This document shows positions 7,046 through 14,502 of a DNA stretch of 41,268 nt, one piece after another. Origin of the DNA: an uncultured Oscillospiraceae bacterium (lineage in GTDB: Bacteria; Bacillota; Clostridia; Oscillospirales; Oscillospiraceae). The notes beneath the pieces are model-generated. The model saw nothing but the letters and a program-made list of their open reading frames with translations, made no database searches and was not told where the DNA came from. The stretch is from assembly GCA_904419145.1 (NCBI GenBank), contig CAJFQQ010000023.1, positions 1 to 41,268 on the forward strand, written 5' to 3'. Made by a program: the position numbers and the translations under genes. Positions within the stretch are counted from its first letter, which is position 1, and every line of letters starts with the position of its first letter.

Positions 7046-7741
7046 TTACAGCTTCAGGTCGATGTCGCTGCCGTCGGCAGTCTTGGAGGTCTCCGCCTTC
7101 ATCTGCTCCCCCGCCAGGCCCTCCCGGGCCAGCATGGTTTCCAGCACGCTCATCTCCGCCTTGATGTCCAGGGCATCGCTGCCGAAGAGGCTGTCCAGCT
7201 GCTTCTCAAAGGCGGCCACGATGGTAGACATAATCTCCTCCACCCGCTTCATGGTGCCGCCGATGTTCTCCCCGTCCACGCCGGCAGCGCCCATGCGGTC
7301 ATAGGCGTTGAGGATCTTCAGCGTGGTGGGCAGGTAGTAGTCCAGGAAGCGGCGGATCTCCGGCAGCTTTTTCGGCTCCGCCTTCACCTGTTCAAAGATC
7401 TTGGCCGAGACCTCCTCCAGCCGGCGGATCTGGGCGGAGATGGTCTCATCCTCAATGGCCTCGTCCAGCCGCTTCATCTCCGCGATGGCCAGCTTTCCAT
7501 CCCGGATCATCTTGTCCAGCTCCGCGTTTCCGGTGGGCTTCTCCTCCGGCTCGGGTGCCTTGGGCACCTCCACCTCCACGTCCTTGCACACCGCCCGCAG
7601 CAGCAGGAACACCCCCACGGACAGCAGGGCCACAATGACAAAGTGGGACACCTGATAGAGGTCAAACAGCAGGGCGTAGGCCACCCAGGTGGCTGCCACG
7701 CCGTAATAGGGCGCGACGGACTTTCGCAGGACTTTTTCCAT
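7046..7741 (-). CDS. xpaC: XpaC-like protein (5-bromo-4-chloroindolyl phosphate hydrolysis family)
   Basis: The 231-residue protein has two N-terminal membrane segments (about residues 11-50, VAATWVAYALLFDLY and FVIVALLSVGVFLLL). A cytosolic helical domain follows, with ELDKMIRDGKLAIAEMKRLDEAI and the conserved LPEIRRFLDYYLPTTLKILNAYDRM. This is the XpaC family, named for a hydrolysis phenotype in Bacillus and commonly paired with telA. The true biochemical role is not established. The start was placed at the ATG preceded by GGAGGAGG, ten codons inside the open frame. It is the first gene of its operon and has a good promoter 63 bases upstream. Confidence 0.9.
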   Translation of the reverse strand: MEKVLRKSVAPYYGVAATWVAYALLFDLYQVSHFVIVALLSVGVFLLLRAVCKDVEVEVPKAPEPEEKPTGNAELDKMIRDGKLAIAEMKRLDEAIEDETISAQIRRLEEVSAKIFEQVKAEPKKLPEIRRFLDYYLPTTLKILNAYDRMGAAGVDGENIGGTMKRVEEIMSTIVAAFEKQLDSLFGSDALDIKAEMSVLETMLAREGLAGEQMKAETSKTADGSDIDLKL

Positions 7742-7803
7742 GGGACGCCTCCTCCGGAATAGGGAGGACACAGCGTTTGCGAAACCCTCCCATTTTTATG
7801 TCT

Positions 7804-7832
7804 ATCATACGCCGAAATCACCCATGGGTCAA
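7804..7832 (-). promoter_or_regulatory. Sigma-A promoter of xpaC-telA operon
   Basis: The minus strand shows TTGACC (7827-7832), a 17-base spacer and TATGAT (7804-7809), pointing at xpaC. Confidence 0.88.
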
Positions 7833-7888
7833 GAAAATTGCAGGAATTTACAGATTCTTAAAAAATGCGGCGGCCTCCGGCAAGCGGC

Positions 7889-7923
7889 GCAAAACAAGGG
7901 CGGCCGTCTATGGACGGCCGCCC
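7889..7923 (-). terminator. Terminator of the rnf operon
   Basis: An 11-bp perfect stem (GGGCGGCCGTC with its complement, four-base loop) lies 31 bases past the rnfB stop. On the minus strand it is followed by TTGTTTTG. The T-run is modest but the stem is very stable. Confidence 0.85.
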
Positions 7924-7953
7924 TCCGGCGTTCCCTTGCAAAATGCTGTCGCT

Positions 7954-8799
7954 TTATGCCCCTGCCTTCGCCACGGGGGCCACCTTTCCATCCTCGTGGA
8001 TGTCCAGGAGCACCTTCCGGGGGCACTTCTCCACGCAGACGCCGCAGGAGGTGCACTTGGTGTAGTCGATGACCGCCACGTTGTCAATGACATGGATGGC
8101 ATCTTGCGGGCAATTTTTCTCGCAAAGCTTGCAGCCAATACAGGATGCAGCGCAGTTGTTCCGGGCCACGGCCCCCTTGTCCTGGGAGGCGCAGCGCACC
8201 ACCACATCGGCGGCGTAGGGCACATCGGTGATGAGATGGCGCGGGCAGACGTCCATGCACCGGCGGCAGAGGGTACACTTGTCCCGGTCCACCTCCGCCA
8301 CGCCGCCGGCGTTGATGTGGATGGCGTCAAAGGCGCAGGCGGCCACGCAGCTGCCAAAGCCCAGGCAGCCGAACGCGCAGTCCAACGGGCCGTTGCCGGC
8401 GATCTTCACCGCCGCCTGGCAGTCCATGAGGCCGATGTAGTCATACTTTTTATTGGACCGGGTGCCGCCATTGCACCGGACAAAGGCCACCCGGCGCTCG
8501 GCCGGGGCCACCTCCACGCCCATGATGGCGGCGATGGCGGTGGTCTGCTCCCCGGAGCACACCGGGCAGGCGTTCACCGGCGCGGCGCCGGAGACAATGG
8601 ACTCGGCGCAGGCGCTGCACCCGGCAAAGCCGCAGCCGCCGCAGTTGGCGCCGGGCAGGATGCCCTGGATCTCCTCGATCCGCGGGTCCTTCTCCACGGC
8701 AAAGATCTTGGAGGCCACGGCCAGGATGGCGCCAAAGCCGCCGCCCAGCACCCCCAGGGTCAGCACCGCGTAGAGGATGGTCATGGGATTTACCGTCAT
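7954..8799 (-). CDS. rnfB: Rnf complex subunit B (ferredoxin-like electron entry)
   Basis: RnfB takes electrons from reduced ferredoxin and passes them into the Rnf complex, which reduces NAD+ and exports Na+ or H+. The 281-residue protein has one N-terminal membrane helix (about residues 8-30). Next is the four-cysteine Fe-S domain (GANCGGCGFAGCSACAE with a fourth Cys in NACPVC), then several ferredoxin-type clusters: CAFGCLGFGSCVAAC, CTLCRRCMDVCP, CIGCKLCEKNCP and CTSCGVCVEKCP. It is the last gene of rnfCDGEAB, 13 bases after rnfA with a strong GAAGGAGG site. Confidence 0.97.
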   Translation of the reverse strand: MTVNPMTILYAVLTLGVLGGGFGAILAVASKIFAVEKDPRIEEIQGILPGANCGGCGFAGCSACAESIVSGAAPVNACPVCSGEQTTAIAAIMGVEVAPAERRVAFVRCNGGTRSNKKYDYIGLMDCQAAVKIAGNGPLDCAFGCLGFGSCVAACAFDAIHINAGGVAEVDRDKCTLCRRCMDVCPRHLITDVPYAADVVVRCASQDKGAVARNNCAASCIGCKLCEKNCPQDAIHVIDNVAVIDYTKCTSCGVCVEKCPRKVLLDIHEDGKVAPVAKAGA

Positions 8800-8812
8800 G
8801 CTGCCACCTCCT

Positions 8813-9403
8813 TCAGCGCCAGATGTCCAGGCCGCTGAACCCGCCGAAGGCCAGGGCCATGAGACCTGCGGTAATCAGGGCGATGGGGAAGCCCTCAAAG
8901 CACTTGGGGGGCTCCGACACCAGGGCAATACGCTCCCGGATGCTGGCAAAGAGCACAATGGCCAGCAGGAAGCCCACGCCGCCGGTGACGCCGTAGACCA
9001 CGGATTCGATAAAGTTGTAGTGCTCCTGGACGTTCAGCAGCACCACGCCCAGCACCGCGCAGTTGGTGGTGATGAGGGGCAGGTACACGCCCAGGGCCTC
9101 GTACAGGGAGGGGATGGTCTTTTGCAGGAACATCTCCACGAACTGGACCAGGGCGGCGATGACCAGGATGAAGGTCACCGTCTGCATGAACTCCATGTCC
9201 AGGGCCTCCAGCAGCAGGTTCACCGGGTAGCACAGGGCGCTGGCAAGGCCCATGACGAAGATCACCGCGAAGCCCATGCCCACGGCGGTGTCCATCTTCT
9301 TGCTGACGCCCAGGAACGGGCAGCAGCCCAGGAACTGCACCAGGATAAAGTTGTTGACCAGGATGGCCCCCAGGGAGATGGTCAATAAATTTTTCCAGTC
9401 CAT
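8813..9403 (-). CDS. rnfA: Rnf complex subunit A
   Basis: RnfA is an integral membrane subunit of the Rnf ferredoxin:NAD+ oxidoreductase and forms part of its ion channel with RnfE, to which it is related. The 196-residue protein has six predicted membrane helices. It carries the typical N-terminal half [20 protein letters not shown], whose Cys is known to hold a membrane 2Fe-2S cluster shared with RnfE. The second half carries [17 protein letters not shown], with the second conserved Cys. The start directly abuts the rnfE stop (TAAATG). Confidence 0.97.
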   Translation of the reverse strand: MDWKNLLTISLGAILVNNFILVQFLGCCPFLGVSKKMDTAVGMGFAVIFVMGLASALCYPVNLLLEALDMEFMQTVTFILVIAALVQFVEMFLQKTIPSLYEALGVYLPLITTNCAVLGVVLLNVQEHYNFIESVVYGVTGGVGFLLAIVLFASIRERIALVSEPPKCFEGFPIALITAGLMALAFGGFSGLDIWR

Positions 9404-10030
9404 TTATTTCTTGCCCTCCTTTTGCCGGTTCTGTACCCACTGCACCAGGGCGATGAGACAGCCCAGCGTCAAAAAGCCGCCCACCGGCAGCACCATCATC
9501 AGCGCGCCGTAGTCCGCAGGGAAGATGCGGATGCCCGCGCCGCCGCCCAGGACGCCGCTGCCGAAGGTGCCGCTGCCGAGGAACTCCCGGATCACGCTCA
9601 TCACCAGCAGCACCAGGGTATAGCCGATGCCCTGGCAGATGCCGTCCACCGCGCTGGCCAGCACCCCGTTTTTCGAGGCAAAGGACTCCGCCCGGGCCAG
9701 GATGATGCAGTTGACCACGATCAGGGGGATAAACACGCCCAGGCTCTCCGCGATGTCCGGGAGGTAGGCCTGGAGCAGCAGGTCCACCATAGTAACAAAG
9801 CCGGCGATGACCACCACATAGGCGGCAATGCGGACCTTGTCGGGGATGATCCTGCGCAGCAGGGAGATAAAGATATTGGAGAGGGTCAGAATAATCATCA
9901 CCGACACCCCCATGCCCAGCCCGTTAGAGAGCGAGGTGGTGATGGCCATGGTGGAGCACATGCCCAGCAGCTGCACCAGCACCGGGTTCTGGGTGAGAAG
10001 GCCCTCTTTCAGCTGTTTCTTGAAATTCAT
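9404..10030 (-). CDS. rnfE: Rnf complex subunit E
   Basis: RnfE is a polytopic membrane subunit of the Rnf complex and is homologous to RnfA in inverted topology. The 208-residue protein has about six membrane helices and the conserved motifs NPVLVQLLGMCSTMAITTS near the N-terminus and IPLIVVNCIILARAESFA in the middle. The Cys in each motif is expected to help bind the intramembrane Fe-S cluster. It lies between rnfG (6-base gap) and rnfA (abutting) in an operon of normal order. Confidence 0.97.
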   Translation of the reverse strand: MNFKKQLKEGLLTQNPVLVQLLGMCSTMAITTSLSNGLGMGVSVMIILTLSNIFISLLRRIIPDKVRIAAYVVVIAGFVTMVDLLLQAYLPDIAESLGVFIPLIVVNCIILARAESFASKNGVLASAVDGICQGIGYTLVLLVMSVIREFLGSGTFGSGVLGGGAGIRIFPADYGALMMVLPVGGFLTLGCLIALVQWVQNRQKEGKK

Positions 10031-10036
10031 TTTGCC

Positions 10037-10708
10037 TCAGCCCTCCTCTGCGCCCTGTAATACAGGCTGTCTCGCCTCCACGGCAGCGATGGCGGCGTTG
10101 ACGCCGGCGGTAACCGCCTTGGAGCTGGTCGTGGCGCCGGACACCGCGTCCACCCGGTTATCTCCGCTGTTCACGGTGATCTCGCCGGTCAGACCGGCGA
10201 AGCGGTCCAGCACGCTCTGGTCATCCACCACCTTGCTGCCCACATTGGGGGTCTCACTGTGGCTGATGACGGCCACGCCGGTGACGGTGCCGTCGGTGGT
10301 GAGCCCCACCACCATGTCAATGGCGCCGCCAAAGCCGTTGGTGGCCACCTCCGCCACATAGCCGACGGGCGATCCATCCTGTACCGCCTCAGAGAGGGCC
10401 GTGACGGTAGCGCTGCCGGCGGCGCTGGAATAAGTCTCCCCCTCCGCCGGGAAAGCTTCCACCGCCGTATACTCCTCCGCCGCCAGCACCTGCTGCATGG
10501 CGGCCACCCGCTTCTCCTCCGTGGCCGCGGCAATGACGGGGGCGGTCACGTAGTTGACGGCCCCCAGCAGCAGCGCCGTGACGGCGGTGATGGCCAGCAG
10601 GATGCCCGCCAGCTTTCCGATGTACTGTCCGTCCAGGGGCACCCGGAGACCCGCGGCCTTGGCCGGCGCGGCAGCGGTCTTTTCCGCCTTCTTCTTGCTC
10701 TTACTCAT
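10037..10708 (-). CDS. rnfG: Rnf complex subunit G (FMN carrier)
   Basis: RnfG carries a covalently bound FMN on the outer face of the membrane and passes electrons within the Rnf complex. The 223-residue protein has a short basic Ala/Lys-rich N-terminus, one membrane helix (about residues 30-53), then the FMN-binding domain. The flavinylation motif is SGATTSSKAV near residue 190, in which a Thr is the expected FMN attachment site. FGGAIDMVVGLTTDGTVTGV is also typical. It overlaps the rnfD stop by ATGA. Confidence 0.96.
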   Translation of the reverse strand: MSKSKKKAEKTAAAPAKAAGLRVPLDGQYIGKLAGILLAITAVTALLLGAVNYVTAPVIAAATEEKRVAAMQQVLAAEEYTAVEAFPAEGETYSSAAGSATVTALSEAVQDGSPVGYVAEVATNGFGGAIDMVVGLTTDGTVTGVAVISHSETPNVGSKVVDDQSVLDRFAGLTGEITVNSGDNRVDAVSGATTSSKAVTAGVNAAIAAVEARQPVLQGAEEG

Positions 10709-11724
10709 TTCTCAGCCGCCCCCTTTCTCCGAAAGATGGGCTTTCTCGCCACGCCGAAGCGGCGGGGCTTGATGTACTTATCAATGAGCCACACGCACAG
10801 GTTCATGCACAGGATCGAATAGCACACCCCCTCGGTATAGGAGCCGAAATACCGGATGAACACGGTCAGGGCCCCGCAGCCGAACCCGTAGAGCAGCTGC
10901 CCCCTGCGGCTGACGGGGGAAGTGACGTAGTCCGTGGCCATGAAGATGGCCCCCAGCATCAGCCCGCCGCCCAGGATGTTGTAGAGCATCCAGGTCACCG
11001 GGTCGTTGCCCCGGGGGAAGAGGAATGTCAGCACCGCCACCGTGCCCACATAGGACACGGGGATGGTCCAGGTGATGACCCGCCGCCCCAGCAGGAACAG
11101 GAAGCCCAGCAGCAGGCACAGGGCGGAGACCTCTCCCATGGAGCCGCCGATCTTGCCCAGGAACATATCCCCCAGGTCGTAGACCTCCTGGAGTCCCGCC
11201 AGATCATTGGTATGGAGGAAGGACATGGGGGTGGGATAGGTCATCACGTCCACAGCCCCCACCAGGGGCGTCCGGGAGCCGGGCAGCACCCAGGAGCTCA
11301 TGATCCCCGCCCAGGAGAACAGGAACGCCCGGGCCGCCAGGGCCGGGTTCAGGAAGTTCTTGCCCAGGCCGCCGTAGAGCTGCTTGACCAGGACAATGGC
11401 AAAGAAATCGCCGATGAGCAGCGTCCAGTAGGGGATGTTCACCGGGCAGACAAAGGCGATGAGCATGCCGGTCACCGCCGCGGACAGATCCCCCACGGTC
11501 TGGGGCTTTTTGGTGAGGATGCGGTAGAGCGCCTCGAAGGCCACAGCCCCCGCCACGGAGACCGCCGTGGACGCCAGGGCCCTGAGGCCGAAATTGTACA
11601 CGGCAAAGGCCAGGGCCGGCAGCAGGGCGATCATCACGTCCAGCATCACCGTGCGGGTGTCCTCCCTGGTGCGGATATGGGGGGAGGAGGAGGCCCGCAG
11701 CTTCAGCTCCTTGTAGTCCGTCAT
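10705..11724 (-). CDS. rnfD: Rnf complex subunit D
   Basis: RnfD is a membrane subunit with a covalent FMN and is thought to form much of the ion path together with RnfG. The 339-residue length is typical. There are about nine membrane helices. Family signatures include SSPHIRTREDTRTVMLDV near the N-terminus, GGLGKNFLNPALAARAFLF and FMATDYVTSPVSRRGQ, the last region being the expected flavin attachment site. It overlaps rnfC upstream and rnfG downstream, both by ATGA, so the operon is tightly coupled. Confidence 0.97.
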   Translation of the reverse strand: MTDYKELKLRASSSPHIRTREDTRTVMLDVMIALLPALAFAVYNFGLRALASTAVSVAGAVAFEALYRILTKKPQTVGDLSAAVTGMLIAFVCPVNIPYWTLLIGDFFAIVLVKQLYGGLGKNFLNPALAARAFLFSWAGIMSSWVLPGSRTPLVGAVDVMTYPTPMSFLHTNDLAGLQEVYDLGDMFLGKIGGSMGEVSALCLLLGFLFLLGRRVITWTIPVSYVGTVAVLTFLFPRGNDPVTWMLYNILGGGLMLGAIFMATDYVTSPVSRRGQLLYGFGCGALTVFIRYFGSYTEGVCYSILCMNLCVWLIDKYIKPRRFGVARKPIFRRKGAAEK

Positions 11725-13076
11725 GCGCTCTCACCTCCCTTTTGTTCCGCCTTGGCCTTGGCGGCAGCCCGGGCGGCGTTCACCTGCTGCTTGCCGGTGC
11801 GCATAGCCTGGACCAGATGCAGCCGGCCCGGACAGATATAGGCGCAGGCGCCGCACTCGATGCAGTCCAGCACGTTGCCCGCCTCCAGCTCCTCCAGCAT
11901 CCCCTTCCGCTGGTAGAGGTAGAGGAACAGGGGCTGCAGGCGCATGGGGCAGACGCTGGCGCACTTGCCGCAGCGGATGCAGGTGGGGTGCTCCACCGTG
12001 CGCTCCTCATCCTTGGCAAAGGCCAGGATGGCATTGGTGCACTTGCCCACGGGCACGTCGGCGCTGTACTGGGCGTTGCCCATCATGGGCCCACCCATGA
12101 GCAGCTTGAAGGTCGTCTCGCTGACGCCGCCGCAGAAGTCCAGCAGATCCCGGAGCGGCGTGCCGATGCGGCACTCCAGGTTTTTCGGCTCCATGACGCC
12201 GGAGCCGGACACGGTGACAATGCGCCGGATCACCGGCATCCCCTGGTACACGGCGCGCCAGATGGCGGCGGTGGTGTCCACGCTGAACACCGCGCAGCCG
12301 ATGGCCGCGGGCAGCTGCCCCGGGGGCACCTGCCGCCCGGTAATGGACTGGCACAGCTGCTTTTCCGCCCCCTGGGGGTAGCGGGTGTGGAGAACGTCCA
12401 CCACCACCGGGGCCTGCTCCTCCTGGATCCGCTGCTGGAGGAGCTGTGCGGCGTTGAGCTTATTGGCCTCGATGCCCACATGGACCTTATCCACGCCGAA
12501 GATCCGCGCCAGCAGCTTCGCCCCGCCGATAACCTGGTCCGGATACTCCAAGAGGATGCGGTGGTCACTGGTGTTGTAGGGCTCACACTCGGCGGCATTG
12601 ACGATGACGGTATCCACCTTGCCCAGGCCCGATGCGATCTTCACGTGAGTGGGGAAGGTGGCGCCGCCCAAGCCCACCACCCCGGCGTTTTTGACGATCT
12701 CCACCAGCTCCTGGGCCGTCAGGTTCTCCGGATGCTCCACGGGCTTCACCGAGGGGTCCAGGGTGTCCTGGTAGTCGTTCTCAATCACCACGCTGAGGAC
12801 GTTGGTACCGTTGAAGTGGGGCCGGGGCTCCACCGCCACCACCTTGCCGGAGATACTGGCATGGATGGGGGCGCTGACATAGGCGGTCATCTCCCCGATC
12901 TGCTGTCCCATATTCACGTGCTCCCCCACCGTCACGCAGGGCCGGCAGGGGGCCCCGATGTGCAGGGACATGGGGATCACCACCTGGGCCGGTGGCGGCA
13001 GGGCCTCAATGGGCTTCTTGTTGGTCGCGGCCTTTTTGTCGTGGGGATGGATCCCCCCGAAGAAAGACTGTGCCAT
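11721..13076 (-). CDS. rnfC: Rnf complex subunit C (NADH-binding)
   Basis: RnfC is the peripheral NAD(H)-, FMN- and Fe-S-binding subunit of the Rnf complex. The start was set at the ATG of MAQSFFGGIHPHDKK, preceded by AGAGGTG. The open frame continues 32 codons further but overlaps the promoter. The resulting 451 residues contain the nucleotide-binding segment GVVGLGGATFPTHVK, a SLBB-type region and two C-terminal clusters, CIRCGKCASVCPMRL and CIECGACAYICPGRL. It is the first gene of rnfCDGEAB, the usual clostridial order. Confidence 0.97.
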   Translation of the reverse strand: MAQSFFGGIHPHDKKAATNKKPIEALPPPAQVVIPMSLHIGAPCRPCVTVGEHVNMGQQIGEMTAYVSAPIHASISGKVVAVEPRPHFNGTNVLSVVIENDYQDTLDPSVKPVEHPENLTAQELVEIVKNAGVVGLGGATFPTHVKIASGLGKVDTVIVNAAECEPYNTSDHRILLEYPDQVIGGAKLLARIFGVDKVHVGIEANKLNAAQLLQQRIQEEQAPVVVDVLHTRYPQGAEKQLCQSITGRQVPPGQLPAAIGCAVFSVDTTAAIWRAVYQGMPVIRRIVTVSGSGVMEPKNLECRIGTPLRDLLDFCGGVSETTFKLLMGGPMMGNAQYSADVPVGKCTNAILAFAKDEERTVEHPTCIRCGKCASVCPMRLQPLFLYLYQRKGMLEELEAGNVLDCIECGACAYICPGRLHLVQAMRTGKQQVNAARAAAKAKAEQKGGESA

Positions 13077-13160
13077 ATCCTTTTTCACCTCTTTTTTCAA
13101 CGTACGGCACCATGGGCGGGTGCCGCAGTGCGCATAGGTTTCCATTTGAAACTGTCTATC

Positions 13161-13189
13161 AATATACACCAAATCCCGCAGAGTGTCCA
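13161..13189 (-). promoter_or_regulatory. Sigma-A promoter of rnf operon
   Basis: The minus strand shows TGGACA (13184-13189), a 17-base spacer and TATATT (13161-13166), giving a leader of about 80 bases before rnfC. The rest of the 13077-13395 spacer holds AT-rich DNA and the terminator at 13295-13343. Confidence 0.88.
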
Positions 13190-13294
13190 GCGTTTTCTAC
13201 AAGAAAATGCGTTAATTTTTTGGCATATTTGTGTGTTTATTCACAATCGCTGTATTTTTTCCCCATTTTCATTTGCTTTGCGCTTGCGGCTCTG

Positions 13295-13343
13295 CAGAAA
13301 ACAACGCCTGCGGACTATCCTATTCCGCAGGCGCTGTTTTCTG
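13295..13343. terminator. Terminator after the PrsA-like gene
   Basis: A long imperfect stem (CAGAAAACAACGCCTGCGGA with its near-complement) has A-runs on one arm and T-runs on the other, so it can work in both directions. It lies 52 bases past the stop of the PrsA-like gene on the minus strand and separates it from the rnf promoter. Confidence 0.88.
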
Positions 13344-13395
13344 AACGGACTGCTATAAATTTTCCCGGCGCCTTCCGATTTTCCAAGCTCAGCCG

Positions 13396-14502
13396 TTATG
13401 CACCGGAGCTGTCGCCGGCCGTCTCCTCTGTGTTACCCTGAAGGCTCTGGGCCGCATCCTCCAGATGCTGGCGGTAGGCGGCGTAGTAGGCCCGCCGGTC
13501 CAGGGTGTCATAGTGCTCCGAGACCGTCACCTCCGCCTCATCCGCCGCAGCCATCAGCAGCTCCCCCAGGTAGGCATCGGCCACATAGTCCCGGATGGGC
13601 TTGCGCAGCAGCAGGTGATAGCCGTACTCGCTGGTGACGATCTCGCTGACCTCCCCCTCCTCCAATTGAAGGGCCGCCTGGAGGAAGGGCTCCACGAAAT
13701 TGGCGTCCTCCGTCACCAGATAGCCGTTGGGATAGTAGGTGCGGCCGGTGTCCTCGCTGTAGGTGTCGGCGATGTAGTTGAACATGTCGATGCGGAAGGT
13801 CCCCTCCGCCTCCAGCAGGGACTGGCGGACCTCCTCCAGGGTGTCATAGCGGATCTGGTTGTCCTCCGCGTCGTCGCTGGTGAGGAAGAGGATATGGTCC
13901 ACCAGGATGGTGTCCGCGGTGATGCCGTCGTACTGATAGAGGGTCTCGTCATCCAGATACAGCGGGCTCCCCTCCTCCTTGGTCAGCTCCAGGAGCTTGC
14001 TGTAGAGGTAAAAGTCCCGTGTCATGCGGCGGTTGGCCTCGGCGGTGATGCCGATCTGCCGGAGATAGTCGGCATAGGCGTCCTCGCCGCCCAGCTGCTC
14101 GGCGTAGTAGGCGATCTCCTCGTCCACGGTCTGCTCCTCCTCGTCGGTGAGCGTCACGCCATAGGTCTCCGCCCACTCCTCGATGAGCAGATAGGTCTTG
14201 GCCTGGTTCAGCGCCTCCTCCAGGATATATTCCTCGGCGGTGACGCCGTCGGCATAGACATAGTCCCAGTCCAGATTCCCCTCCTCATCCACGGCGCCGG
14301 TGTTCTCCGCCACAGAGCAGGCGTACTGGAGCCAGTAGAGGTACAGCTCCACAGACACCTCCCGCCCGTTCACCGTCAGCATGGTCGCCTGGGGGTCCAG
14401 CCCCGCCAGGGTATAGGCCAGGCTCTCCGTATCGGTCTGCCCCCCGCAGGCGCTGAGGATCAGCAGACACGCCGCCCAGAGCAGCGGCAGCAACTTTTTC
14501 AT
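13396..14502 (-). CDS. PrsA/SurA-like lipoprotein peptidyl-prolyl isomerase
   Basis: This 368-residue protein is a probable extracytoplasmic foldase anchored as a lipoprotein. The N-terminus is a lipoprotein signal ending in the lipobox LSAC near residue 19. A SurA-like N-terminal helical region follows (about 40-180). The rotamase (PpiC) domain comes next, with VDHILFLTSDD, a typical insertion and VTSEYGYHLLLR. The C-terminus is acidic and Ser/Thr-rich. The ATG overlaps the mfd stop (ATGA), and the GGAGG site lies inside the end of mfd, so the two are co-translated. It follows mfd as in many clostridia. The open frame upstream inside mfd is only a shadow. Confidence 0.9.
   Translation of the reverse strand: MKKLLPLLWAACLLILSACGGQTDTESLAYTLAGLDPQATMLTVNGREVSVELYLYWLQYACSVAENTGAVDEEGNLDWDYVYADGVTAEEYILEEALNQAKTYLLIEEWAETYGVTLTDEEEQTVDEEIAYYAEQLGGEDAYADYLRQIGITAEANRRMTRDFYLYSKLLELTKEEGSPLYLDDETLYQYDGITADTILVDHILFLTSDDAEDNQIRYDTLEEVRQSLLEAEGTFRIDMFNYIADTYSEDTGRTYYPNGYLVTEDANFVEPFLQAALQLEEGEVSEIVTSEYGYHLLLRKPIRDYVADAYLGELLMAAADEAEVTVSEHYDTLDRRAYYAAYRQHLEDAAQSLQGNTEETAGDSSGA

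Noticed and set aside
11742-13358. Long plus-strand open frame opposite rnfC
   Set aside because: Same kind of antisense shadow. rnfC has intact Fe-S motifs and a good start, and the opposite frame has no family features.
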